Part shown: positions 1 to 9,640 of the stretch, piece by piece | Layout of the letters: each line of letters begins with the position of its first letter | Numbering within the stretch: position 1 is the first letter of the stretch | DNA from: Beaufortia kweichowensis | Lineage: Eukaryota; Chordata; Actinopteri; Cypriniformes; Gastromyzontidae | Assembly (NCBI GenBank): GCA_019155185.1 | Contig: CM032794.1 | Coordinates: 1,093,988 to 1,157,987, forward strand | Reading direction: 5' to 3' | DNA length: 64,000 nucleotides | The notes under the pieces: generated by a model | Seen by the model: the letters and a program-made list of their open reading frames with translations, nothing else | The model's database searches: none | What the model was told of the DNA's origin: nothing | Program-made: the position numbers and the translations under genes

Positions 1-25
1 TTATGATGTGTGCGTGTTTCCACAG

Positions 26-619
26 GAGTGTGTGTTGGAGTGTGAGGAGCGTCTGAACGCAGGCAGCTCCTGGAGTCTGTGCAAACGCTTCATGCAGAAT
101 GCTGATAACACACCTGAGCCAGCTTCCACCGAAGACCTGGATGCCCAACAGCATCACGTAGACAAGAAGTACGGCGGCTTCATGAAGCGTTACGGAGGTT
201 TTATGAAGCGCTACGGAGGGTTCATGAAGCGTTACGGAGGATTCATGAAGAAGTCTGCTGAGCTCTACAGGACGGAGCCTGAAGATATTGACCGGGGCAG
301 AGCAGTCCTGACCAATCACGACCTCGAAGCGCTCGCCAATCAGGTCGAGGCTGACGGCGAGAGGGAGGCGGCTCTGGGAGGAGCAGGAATGGCCAAGCGT
401 TATGGCGGCTTTATGAAAAGAGAAAGGCTTTATGACCTGGAGAGTGAGGTCAGGCCGCTGCAGAAACGTTACGGTGGTTTCATGAGGCGGGTGGGCCGAC
501 CCGAGTGGTGGCAGGAGACCAAACGTTACGGAGGTTTCTTAAAACGCTCCCCTGAGGAAGATGAGAATGAAGACTCGTTAGAAATCGAGAAGAGATATGG
601 AGGATTCATGGGATATTGA
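26..619 (+). CDS. penka: Proenkephalin, 3' coding exon (partial gene; 5' part lies outside the window)
   Basis: Opioid-peptide precursor, processed in the regulated secretory pathway at dibasic sites. The exon starts after the acceptor TTTCCACAG (ends at 25) in phase 0 and stops with TGA at 617-619. The signal peptide and most of the N-terminal cysteine domain are upstream, although a last piece (ECVLECEERL, SLCKRF) is visible. Opioid cores flanked by KK/KR: four adjacent YGGFM units, a further YGGFM after AKR, YGGFMRRVGRPEWW, one YGGFL, and a C-terminal YGGFMGY. That makes seven Met-type cores and one Leu-type. The terminal heptapeptide replaces the mammalian Met-enkephalin-Arg-Phe and matches the peptide known as MEGY in zebrafish. 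Mammals have two adjacent copies at the first cluster and also carry the YGGFMRGL octapeptide, which I do not see here. The identity is certain; the 'a' paralogue suffix is inferred from synteny with plag1 and sdr16c5. Confidence 0.96.
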   Translation, partial: ECVLECEERLNAGSSWSLCKRFMQNADNTPEPASTEDLDAQQHHVDKKYGGFMKRYGGFMKRYGGFMKRYGGFMKKSAELYRTEPEDIDRGRAVLTNHDLEALANQVEADGEREAALGGAGMAKRYGGFMKRERLYDLESEVRPLQKRYGGFMRRVGRPEWWQETKRYGGFLKRSPEEDENEDSLEIEKRYGGFMGY

Positions 620-837
620 GCTGGTCTTTCATTTCTCATCTAGACTCTAGATTGTGAGCCTACAGAGACAGAAAAACATGCCTCATAGTGCGTAAAACAG
701 TGTTCATGATGTCTTTATAGTGGTTTAATGTGATTTAACGTGAATAAGGCTTTCTTAAAGACCAAGGATGTACTGTCTTTACATCGACATCAGAATCTAA
801 ATTCACGTGTACATGTGCTGAGCTGTGTAGCAGATTT

Positions 838-843
838 AATAAA
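838..843 (+). terminator. Polyadenylation signal of proenkephalin
   Basis: AATAAA lies 219 bases after the proenkephalin stop codon and is followed by a GT/T-rich stretch at about 865-910. This gives a short 3' UTR. Confidence 0.6.
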
Positions 844-1611
844 CACGTTTGAGTTCATTTCAACACTCAGTTCTGGTTCCCTGCATGTCTTTATTCTGTT
901 CTTTATTCTATTTACAAGTATTTTTTACCTTATCTATCTGTAAAGAGTGCAGGTGTGTTTTATTTGAGAATAACAAGCTAAAGATGTTGCACATTTTATC
1001 TGACCGGTCTGCATGAGACACTTTCTCAAAAGAAAACTTTAGATGAGATGTTACTCAATGTCCCATTAGACAATGAATGTCTATTATTCTGATAGCCGTC
1101 TGAATTTTACTCTTCAGTTTAATTAAACCACTGCAACAGAAAGAATGCTGTGAAACATCCTCATTTCATAACACATCATTCTTCTCGGCTTTAAGTGCTC
1201 TGTACCTTAAGAGTCTTTTGTTTGCGAGTAAAAGCAAGTTGCTTTATTTCTCTGAATTGTGCTGAAACGCTGATGATTTCTTAGAGCTGGAGTCAAGTGT
1301 ACAGAAATTGTCTGATTCATGTCTTGAGTTGGAGGTGAAAAGCAATTCCACTAATGGAACGACTGTTATGAAACAGTGGCATGAAAATCCATCCGATCTT
1401 TATCTCTGATAGTAGTTCAGTCTTTATTAAACACTCCTCTTTAAAGTGCACTACACTAAACTACAACAGATTATCAATATCTATCTGAATGTGTTTTATA
1501 CACTGAGTCACCTTTGATCTTTTACATAATAAACACTGGTGTGAGGCCTTAAATCAAAACTTATTCTCGGCTCGTAGGAAAAGCTGTTGAATGCTTTTTT
1601 CATTTGTAATT

Positions 1612-1652
1612 CACTTTGGATAAAAGCATCTGCTAAATGAATAAATGTAAAT
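1612..1652 (+). repeat. SINE-tail fragment
   Basis: The sequence reads CACTTTGGATAAAAGCATCT followed by GCTAAATGAATAAATGTAAA. This is the 3' tail common to many cyprinid tRNA-derived SINEs. Related tails occur at 42279-42314 and 47247-47303. No head is recognisable here. Confidence 0.55.
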
Positions 1653-2534
1653 CAATTTCCTTAACAGGCATCACTAAAACATTATGCCCATTTATGTGTC
1701 TCAAAGAACACTGAACTAAAAAAAACTCAAATCGGCAACAGTATTACAGTAAAATGTGTCCCCAATCCAAACCTCTTATTATGGACCTCATTAATTTGTC
1801 ACTTTTGAGATGTCAAGAATGATTTGTGGGAAATAAAACGATATTTCTCCCTTCAAGCCTCCTGTGGGTCCTGAAAACCAATGACTTATAATCATTAGTC
1901 CATATTGATTTAGAACCCATTTAGGGCAGTGACACCCAGAGGACACTTAGAAATATTAACTGTTGATTTTTCTCAGTTAGAACTATAAAATAATATATGT
2001 TTTATTTCATTTTCATTCAATTGTATTAATACAGCACATTTAAACACATCATTGAACTTTACATGAAGGGCTTTAAATAAAACAGCAATAGTAAAACCAA
2101 ACAAACAATATCACTAAGCCACCTCAAGAGCAAACCAAACATATGAACTAATCATGCTTTTTTAGTTTGCTTTAAAGGAAAAAGACAAACAATATATGAT
2201 TAAAGAAAGTTCTTAACATTATCAATGATAGTTTTAAAAAAGTACCCGAGCCTTAGACTGTTGTGTATATAATCCTGTTTGGAAAGCTGACAAAAGTGCT
2301 TTCTATAAAACCGCATATCTAAAACATAAAATCAGTAATTCCAAAAAACATTAAATACCTCAAACAAAAAATGAAACAAACCAGTCTATGTAAGAGCAAG
2401 TAAATGTATTAATGAATCATTTTCATCTTAGACTGTTGTGTACATAATCCAGTTTGGAGTCAAACCCCTGGTCTGGACTAGGTGAAAGGTTACCCAGGTG
2501 GTTCATTAAACTTAAAGCTTGTAGATCCATTGAA

Positions 2535-2674
2535 TGGATATTTTGAGAAATGTCTCAGTGGTTTTGTGTATAAACAGTGGAAGTCAATGGGGGCTGGTGT
2601 TGTTTAAATATCTTCTTTAGTGTTCAGCAAATGAAAGAAAGTTATAAAGTTATGAGGATGAATAGATTACGAGT
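2535..2674 (-). repeat. Dispersed cyprinid repeat (family A copy)
   Basis: The segment with GAGAAATGTCTCAGTGGTTT, then a stretch reading AAGTCAATGGGG, is a close inverted match to 31025-31085 and related to 59255-59402. All contain the 'tell-tale' blocks of a common cyprinid interspersed repeat: a TAGTTCACCC start where intact, CTGCAGAACACAAAAGAAGA, and AAGTCAATG. No coding potential. Confidence 0.6.
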
Positions 2675-3093
2675 GATTTTAAGTTCAGGTTGAAGTCACT
2701 CCAGTGACAGTACGAACTTTATTTCAGTGCGCGCTTGAAAGTCCCCGGGCGTCAAATGGTTAAACATATGCCGCGCCCATCACATCCTGTCCCGTTAGTA
2801 CACCAGTACACCACTCCATACACTAACACTAAACACTGAACTTTGTCTTTAGGGTAAACACGAAGAGTTATAACCGGACACACGGGCCGAAGGTCGACCG
2901 CGTAACCGCACGATTAAAATCACCCGAGTGGAGCAGAGCTGCGCGCAAAGCAAAACCAGAGAGCCGAGACCCTAAAGGAGGAGAAGGGCTTTAAAAACAC
3001 CATTTATACATGCAAAAATACTGTCTGTAGCGTCGTGTATGTACAGTAGTAACATTGTAAGCTTTGCATCCCCGGGATCTTTTCGCCATCACT

Positions 3094-5550
3094 ATGAACT
3101 TCTTGCTGGAGACGCTTTGGATGCTCGTCATGTCGCTGTTCTACAGCTTAGAGGCGCTCGTCCGGTTATTCATACCGCCCGGGAGGAAGAGTGTGTCCGG
3201 GGAGCTCGTGCTGTTGACCGGGGCGGGCGGAGGCATCGGGCGACTGATGGCCCTGGAGTTCGCGCGCCTGGGTGCGCGCCTCGTGCTGTGGGATATCAAC
3301 GAGGGGGGCAACAAAGAGACAGCGCGCATGGTTCGAGAGACGCACGGAGTGCGCGTGCACGCGTACACCTGTGACTGTAGCGACCGGGAGGAGGTGTACA
3401 GGGTCGCCAACCAGGTAACAAAGTTAAATGCTGGAGTAACATTAACAGATGAATTTTAACATGAAACAGCTTTACAGAAAATACATCATGGCAATAGACA
3501 TTATACAGTATAGAAATGAGAGGAATAAATTATATAAAAACAGGAAAATTCTACAATACACGGTATTAAGGAAATGTATAGATTATATATCATTTCAGGA
3601 GTGAAACATTAAAAATTCAGCAAATTTTAGGAGCTCAAAGTCTTCATATTTATAATGTACATTCTTGAAAAAAATGTTTTTGTTTGTTTTACATTGTAGG
3701 GTTAAATATAAATGTCATGATCAGTTACATTGGAATTATACCTTCATTAGATATACTACATTATATATATATTATTTTGTTGAGTTGTGTATTTCTCAGT
3801 ACGCTGTAATTAGTATTTTTAATAACATGTTGAATATTTTACAGTCTAATAAAAAAAGAGTTATTTATGATTGTTATCTTTGTTTTATTTTAAGGTCAAG
3901 CGTGAGGTCGGTGATGTCACCATTTTGATAAATAATGCTGGGATTGTTACTGGGAAGAAGTTCATGGATTCTCCTGATGCTCTGATAGAGAAGACTATGG
4001 AGGTCAACAGCCTCGCTCACTTCTGGGTCTGTAAACACTGTCTGTTTACTGTTATAGTGTGAAAATTAAACACATTGTACCCCAAACTATTTTAAAATCA
4101 ATCGTGTACGTCATATGTCTCTCTCCTGTTAGACGTACAAGGCATTTCTCCCGGCAATGATCGCTGGTAATCATGGTCATCTGGTCAGCATTGCCAGTTC
4201 TGCTGGACTTATTGGAGTCAATGGACTGGCAGGTACGTCTTCTTATCTATACATATACACACAGAATGAAAGAAATGCACGTGTTCACATTCAACACATG
4301 CTTTTAAACGCAGATTACTGTGCGAGTAAATTTGCTGCGGTTGGCTTCGCTGAGTCTATTGCCCTGGAGCTGTTGGCGTCCGGCTGTGATGGAATAAAGA
4401 CCACTATAGTCTGCCCTTTCTTCATTAACACTGGCATGTTTGAAGGCGCTAACACAAAGTAAGAATAAAATGCTTCGCATATGGCTAGCAATATAATAAT
4501 ATGTGTGTATGTAAAATAACATAATATATAATAATGTGCATATTTCTTCATTATTAAGGCTGGAGATTAAGTAGAGTTGAATATTGAACAAGTTTTTGCA
4601 TGCATGTTGTTCACCTTTAAAACATTTAAAATATCTGTGAATAAACGGAATATATTATTATTTACATAAGTCACATAACATGCTTTCATAGACTGTAAAA
4701 ACACTTTACATCGTTGTAGAAGATGGTGTGAAACTCCATGATTGATAGACCTGATCTGTAATTTTTTCAGCTGATTCAGTGTGTTGATAGTGGTGTGTGT
4801 GTGTTTGCAGATGGCCCAGACTCATGCCTATATTAGAGCCGGAGTATGCCTGCAGGAAAATCGTGGATGCTGTTCAAAGGGATCAGGTTTATCTGTACAT
4901 GCCTCGTAGCATTTACATGGCCATTGCTATGAAGAAGTAAGTCATAGTGAAGCCTGTGTTTACATACACTGCTTGCACAGGTTGACCCACACGCTCTCTA
5001 TAGATGCAGATCATTGTGTTTTTAACACCTGTCTGCTAGATGTTTGCACAGAGCTTATTTGTTCATTCATGTGTACAACCAACACAATCTCATGGGAATT
5101 TGTGCATATTTTACAAGGTGGCGAATTTGTACAATCTCATTTGATAGTGGGCCTTTATTGTTGCTTTTCTCTAGTAATCGTATGTTTTTATACGATTCAC
5201 ATCATACGAATTAGCCACCCATAAAAAATCTTTAAATTGCCGTGAGATCAAGTCGGTATAGAATAGCTCAAGCAATTTGTACTTCAAGAAATGTGATGAG
5301 AATTGTTTGAGCTCATATGAAATGCCACAGTTTGTTCACCATTCAGTCTCGGTTCTGTCTAAGGGAAACAATGGAGATGTCAAAGACACGTCATTTGTGA
5401 GTTCTTACGAGCGTGAACATGCATAATAATCTCTTTCTGTGTCTTACTCACAGTTTCTTACCCACTAAAATTGGTCTGCTGCTTGGTGAATATCTGGGAG
5501 CGTTCAGCTTCATGGCTAAGTTCAAAGGTCATGGAAAAAAGAGCAACTAA
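3094..5550 (+). CDS. sdr16c5: Short-chain dehydrogenase/reductase family 16C member 5 (epidermal retinol dehydrogenase 2)
   Basis: Membrane-associated enzyme of retinoid metabolism that oxidises retinol to retinal using NAD. Six coding exons: 3094-3414, 3895-4026, 4133-4232, 4314-4458, 4811-4936 and 5454-5550. All have GT-AG boundaries and phases that close, giving 306 residues (human RDHE2 has 309). The N-terminus is a hydrophobic anchor (residues about 3-28). The cofactor loop TGAGGGIG is at about 43-50, NNAG in exon 2, and the catalytic YCASK at the start of exon 4. The C-terminal part YLYMPR...FLPTKIGLL matches the family. The start ATG at 3094 was chosen because the homologous protein begins there; an earlier in-frame TTG at 3064 is not used by the family. 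Splicing after ATGAAGAA gives Asn where mammals have Ser. The paralogue letter (a or b) cannot be assigned. Confidence 0.95.
5080..5275. repeat. Cyprinid MITE-like palindromic repeat in the last sdr16c5 intron
   Basis: Contains AATCGTATG and an inverted ATACGATT separated by a few bases, then CATACGAATTAGCCACC. This ATTCGTATG/GTGGCTAATTCG signature is a familiar short palindromic repeat of cyprinid genomes. It lies wholly inside the intron 4937-5453 and encodes nothing. Confidence 0.5.
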
Positions 5551-6289
5551 TTTCAGCCGTTAGAAGAGTTGAGTAACAACCAGTGGACTACGTGGATGAA
5601 TCACAGCCGGTCAGGAAGTGTGACAGGAAGTGCTGCTGTGCGTACTGTGTAGGTCTGCTTCTGCAAATCGAGAACATGCAATAATTTAACCTGACAATTC
5701 TGAAAAGCACTTACTACATGTATTTTCTGCACCTCCATTTTAACCGTAACAGTAAATCAGTTTCTGGTTTTTAAATAATTTAAACTCATCTTGTGTCAGG
5801 TGCACTTATAGCAAGAAACGTTTTTATGGCAGATTTTTCAGTACAGATTTGCACATATTTGACCTTACAAAATATTTCAGAAGATTTTGCTCATCCGTTA
5901 TTGTAACTATTTTAAGAATTTAGATTGCACACCATATATATGACACTTAGTACTTTCTCCTTGACCAAAACTGTATCTTGATGTATCTGAAGTATTTTAT
6001 AAGTTACCTCTTATTTTATGACTGATGGATTATATGAAGAAATGTGCCTTTTAATTGTACTTATTATTATGGCTCTTATTAATACATATAAACATTTGTG
6101 TAATATTGAAAGTGGCCTTTTATTCGACACACACTGCATCACTGCATCATACACTCACATATTCACAGGACCGGGGCTAGTTGTCACACGTTTTACTCTG
6201 GTAATGATTAACTTGAATAGTTTTGTTTCTGTATGGATACTGTGTAGGCTACAAAAGCTATTGAACATTTCCTCTGTTATATCATACAC

Positions 6290-6485
6290 TCTTAAAAATA
6301 AAAGTGCTACAAAAGGTTCTTCACAGCAATGCCATAGAAAAAACATTTTTAGTTTCCTTAAAAGAATGTTTTGTACTATTTTAGAGAAGCTTTTTCCACT
6401 ACAAAGAGCCTTTTGTAAAACATTAATCCATGATTCTGTGAATTCTTTTATGGCATAATGAATCACCTTCATTTGTAAGAGTGTA
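6290..6485. mobile_element. Short inverted-repeat element (MITE), family 'CACTCTTAAAAA'
   Basis: The left end reads ACACTCTTAAAAATAAA and the right end TTTGTAAGAGTGT, so the termini are inverted copies of ACACTCTTA. The inside has AAAGGTTCTTCACAGCAATG and GAGCCTTTTGTAAAACATTA. A shorter relative lies at 30527-30668. At about 195 bp without a transposase frame, this is a non-autonomous DNA transposon. Confidence 0.7.
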
Positions 6486-6996
6486 AGAATAAGATTTAAT
6501 CTTCCACAACATATCTGTATTTTATTGCTTATCAGCTAAATTATTAACCAAAACAAAATCATTTCATGAAACAAATATAAAATAACTGATGGCTTTTTTG
6601 AAGTGTTAATGAGTCTACCTGTGCTGTAGTGGGGTATATTGTTATAGTCCCTATTTTCAATGGTTTTATGTAAGCGCGTTTCTTTGTTTTAATGTTAAAA
6701 AGCAGATGAGAGTCTGTCTCACGTATTAGTGAGTCACACATTAGTCATCAGGGAGCATGACATGAGGAGGAGTGTACAGAGACCACACATCAACACTACT
6801 GCCAATGAGGCCACACTAATATAAACCCTGTTTATATTTTACTAAAGTCCTGTTAATAGAGGCCAGACATCAGAAAATTATCAGTCTACACAAAATTATC
6901 TATTTTATAAAAATAGAAATAAAATACATGTGTTATGAATGTGACAAAAAAGAATGTTCATGTGTTCATTTATGAGGAATATGGACTGCACTTTAT

Positions 6997-7112
6997 CAGA
7001 CTATGAAAATTCATGATTTTAACATAAACAAATGCTTTAAAAACTTTGAGAGAGACCTCACATGAGGATTTAAACCAGCAAATATTGACATCTGAACTAT
7101 CAGTATGATGAA
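6997..7112 (+). repeat. Dispersed repeat, copy 1 of 2
   Basis: Shares long near-identical blocks with 33168-33264: AAACAAATGCTTTAAAAACT and ATTGACATCTGAACTATCAG, then TATGATGAAAACCTT. Copy 1 has about 18 extra bases in the middle (AGAGACCTCACATGAGGA). No coding potential. Confidence 0.7.
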
Positions 7113-7847
7113 AACCTTTAATAACACTTTGATATCGTTCACGGTAAGTTTGACATTTGCATGGAATTGATCGTAAATCTCAGTGACCCTTGGTCTTCTA
7201 AAAAGTAGTTTCCAAGTTTTCTTTAAATCAGACACATTTTAGCTTATTGCAGTATATGTAGGAGTATTGCACCCCCATGTGGACAGTAAATACAATTTAT
7301 GCACACCTGAAAATAAGTCTAGATGTTGTGCTTTTGGACTCAAATTCGACATCCAACACACTGCCAAAAAAACTCTCTATTATGCAAAAATAAACAAAAT
7401 GTTTCAAAACATAGACATGACAGGTGGATTTGTGCTGTATTTCTTTTTTCCTCTTGTTTGTGAACCTGTTAAAACAAACCTATAACTAATGTTTGGGTCA
7501 CAAAACACTGTGTGACCACTAGTCTTCATTCCAAAACAACTTTGAGCTTTACTTTATCAACATTAATTATTGTTTATTTAATTGTTTTTTTTTGTTCAGG
7601 CTATTACAATATATACAGATACCTAAACACAAGTGAACAAACAAAATACACACATGCAGTTTTTAAAAAACCATACACAGTCAATCAAACGTCTTAAATA
7701 AGGTCTGTCATTGATAGTGTGAGGTATTAGCTGTTCTCTCCTGTCACGGCACTGGAAACACAGGGTTCATAATGTCCCTCCTCTGATAGTGTGTCACTGT
7801 TTCAGTGATTTTGTATGAGCACACATGCGCTGGCCGCTTCTGTGAAA

Positions 7848-8964
7848 TCAGTAGGGTTTTCCTCCGAGGGCCATAATGATCTGCTCTCGCTCCTCAGCGG
7901 TCGGCATATCCGGTTTTATTCCGTCACGTCGCCGCTGAACCATCACGGCATGCTGAGAGTGAAAAGAGACAGACAAGTACAGAAGAGGCAAACATGAATC
8001 ATAACTTTCATGGCAACTTCAATCTCAATTGTTGCCTCTTCTGGCTTTCTACAGAACAATAATTGTCATTCTGTTTAAAAATGTAATACTTAGTATACTT
8101 ACCCAGTACTTCCTGCAGTTTTTATACCTCAAGAAGTATGCAGAACACATGTTCTTATCGTAATTATATGCATCCAGACATTTTTGAGAACCATCGCTTT
8201 CCTGTGCAAAAAAATCTAGATATAACAGTGCGGTAAACTACAGATTAAAGTCTAATACTACAACTACTGCTTCTGTATTAAACATTACACGGTAAGGTTT
8301 TTATTGTTACAATTTCCATATTTTAAAATAGCAGTAGCCATCAAAATGACACAAATGGATTCATGGGTTTAATGTTTACACTACTGCACAGCATTTATTT
8401 TAGTACAACCTCACAGAAATGACCATTTCAGTCAAAACTCATAAAATGTAAATTTTAACATTATTTAAATAGTATACTATTCTCAAACTGGAAATGTTAT
8501 TCAATTCAATGTTATTTGTATAGCTCTTTGATCATTGTACCAAAGCAGCTTTACATGTATGGAAAGATAACAGTCAGTGGTCAGGGGTTCAAAAAAACTC
8601 TCCATGTGTAATCCGTAATAAAGGACACAAATTGCCATTGATCGCATCTATAACTCGCTATGCAGTTACAAGACACAGACATTTACTTACTTAAGAGAGT
8701 GAATAAAAATGAATTATATATAATGTGGTAGATGTGATTTTAATTTAACAGGGCCATGGGTGCAAGGAAGTTGTCTTGTTATGATGATTAGGTGAATTAT
8801 GAATGGGTTCCCATGTATGCTGGATAACTATTAGTAGCTTTTAACTGTTATAGTGTACATGTTGTACATAGTTTATTAAATCTGAAATGAAAAGTGTGTC
8901 TGACCTCAATGCAAGGGTTGATATCCGCATTCCGGACCTTGCGAACACTGGATTTACTGGTCAT
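7848..8964 (-). CDS. chchd7: Coiled-coil-helix-coiled-coil-helix domain-containing protein 7
   Basis: Small twin-Cx9C protein of the mitochondrial intermembrane space, oxidised on import by the Mia40 relay. Three coding exons on the minus strand: 8905-8964, 8103-8201 and 7848-7952. All are in phase 0 with GT-AG introns and total 87 residues (human 85). Exon 1 encodes MTSKSSVRKVRNADINPCIE (human has DINPCLSE). Exon 2 carries CLDAYNYDKNMC and CSAYFLRYKNC with RKYW. Exon 3 encodes MVQRRRDGIKPDMPTAEER and ends LGGKPY (human: VMQRRKNGVKPFMPTAAER). Every exon is too short to stand out as an open frame, so the gene is easily missed. It is head-to-head with plag1, as in mammals. A TTTATT at 7573-7578 is a possible poly(A) signal on this strand. 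Confidence 0.95.
8501..8600. repeat. Teleost interspersed repeat fragment in chchd7 intron 1
   Basis: Reads TTCAATTCAATGTTATTTGT, then ATAGCTCTTTGATCATTGTA and CAAAGCAGCTTTACA. This is the widespread fish repeat beginning CAATTCAAGTTTATTTGTATAGC, in a degenerate copy. No coding potential. Confidence 0.55.
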
Positions 8965-9506
8965 CCTCCAAATTCATCTGTTTCACTGCTGGATATTACA
9001 CAAAAGTGTCAAATAATATTTAAGTGCAATCCACAAGTTTGTGGGAACAAATAATGTTTAAAACAAGGTGGACTAGAAAGTAACCTAACTCATCCCTTAC
9101 GATAATGACCCATGGTTTTAATACAGCAACCAAGATATTGCAGTAAAACTGTGATAATAAAAATGGTAATCAATCCACCAAATAACGTTTTTCTGCATTA
9201 ACTAAAATAAAACCAAGATATATTCAACTATAAAACGTAAAAGTTAGCAAGCGCTGCACTAACCTCACTGTCATTCAAACCTGTGAGGAGAACGATAGCA
9301 CTAGCTAAGCTAAATGAAACTTTGCGTATAAACTTCTCTGTTTCTATCGGAAAAATCACGCTGGAAACAGCAAAGGGTGCTTGTTTGGATGTAAGTAATA
9401 AGTTTATTTTGCAAGTACTCACATTGACGTTTCGCACAAGAACATTCAACCTTCCCTCATGTCACAACAAGCGTCACACTAAAAACACGGCGCAATCAAA
9501 CCGGGT

Positions 9507-9570
9507 TTACCTTTGAGTGACTGACAGGCGTCGATAGCCAATCAAAACATTTGTAGGCGGGACTCACTGG
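9507..9570 (-). other. chchd7: Candidate 5' non-coding exon of chchd7
   Basis: On the minus strand a donor CAAAG|GTAAAC ends an exon at 9511, and an acceptor GAAACAG opens the coding exon at 8977. The first exon would be a short leader starting within the CCAAT-box region at 9538-9606. Inferred from splice signals only; the transcription start is not determined. Confidence 0.4.
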
Positions 9571-9640
9571 TGACGTTTGTGTAGATTGGCAGCTATTTGA
9601 GCCAATGGAAGAAGGCAAGAGGCGGCCGTCTAAATCTATC
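9530..9640. promoter_or_regulatory. Bidirectional promoter core between chchd7 and plag1
   Basis: Three CCAAT boxes lie within 70 bp (9538-9542 and 9602-9606 on +, inverted ATTGG at 9585-9589). A GC box GGCGGG is at 9556-9561 and a CRE-like TGACGT at 9571-9576. They sit between the divergently arranged chchd7 (-) and plag1 (+). Closely spaced CCAAT and GC boxes without a TATA box are typical of bidirectional housekeeping promoters, and the mammalian PLAG1/CHCHD7 pair has the same arrangement. The function is inferred. Confidence 0.6.

Larger units (their letters stand above)
910..2880. other. Intergenic region between proenkephalin and sdr16c5
   Basis: AT-rich sequence without any convincing coding exon on either strand. 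It holds a SINE-tail fragment (1612-1652) and a dispersed repeat (2535-2674), given separately. From about 2720 to 3000 the sequence becomes richer in CpG (GCGCGC, CCCCGGGCGTC), as expected for the sdr16c5 promoter and 5' UTR. Confidence 0.6.
5551..7570. other. sdr16c5 3' UTR and intergenic region
   Basis: No coding exon is seen. The first several hundred bases are the 3' UTR of sdr16c5, with no clear single poly(A) signal. The rest is AT-rich and carries a MITE (6290-6485) and one copy of a dispersed repeat (6997-7112). The open frames at 6018-6458 run through the MITE and have no recognisable homology. Confidence 0.6.

Noticed and set aside
6018..6472. Overlapping 146- and 105-codon frames on opposite strands
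   Set aside because: Both run through a MITE with inverted ends; neither resembles a known protein.
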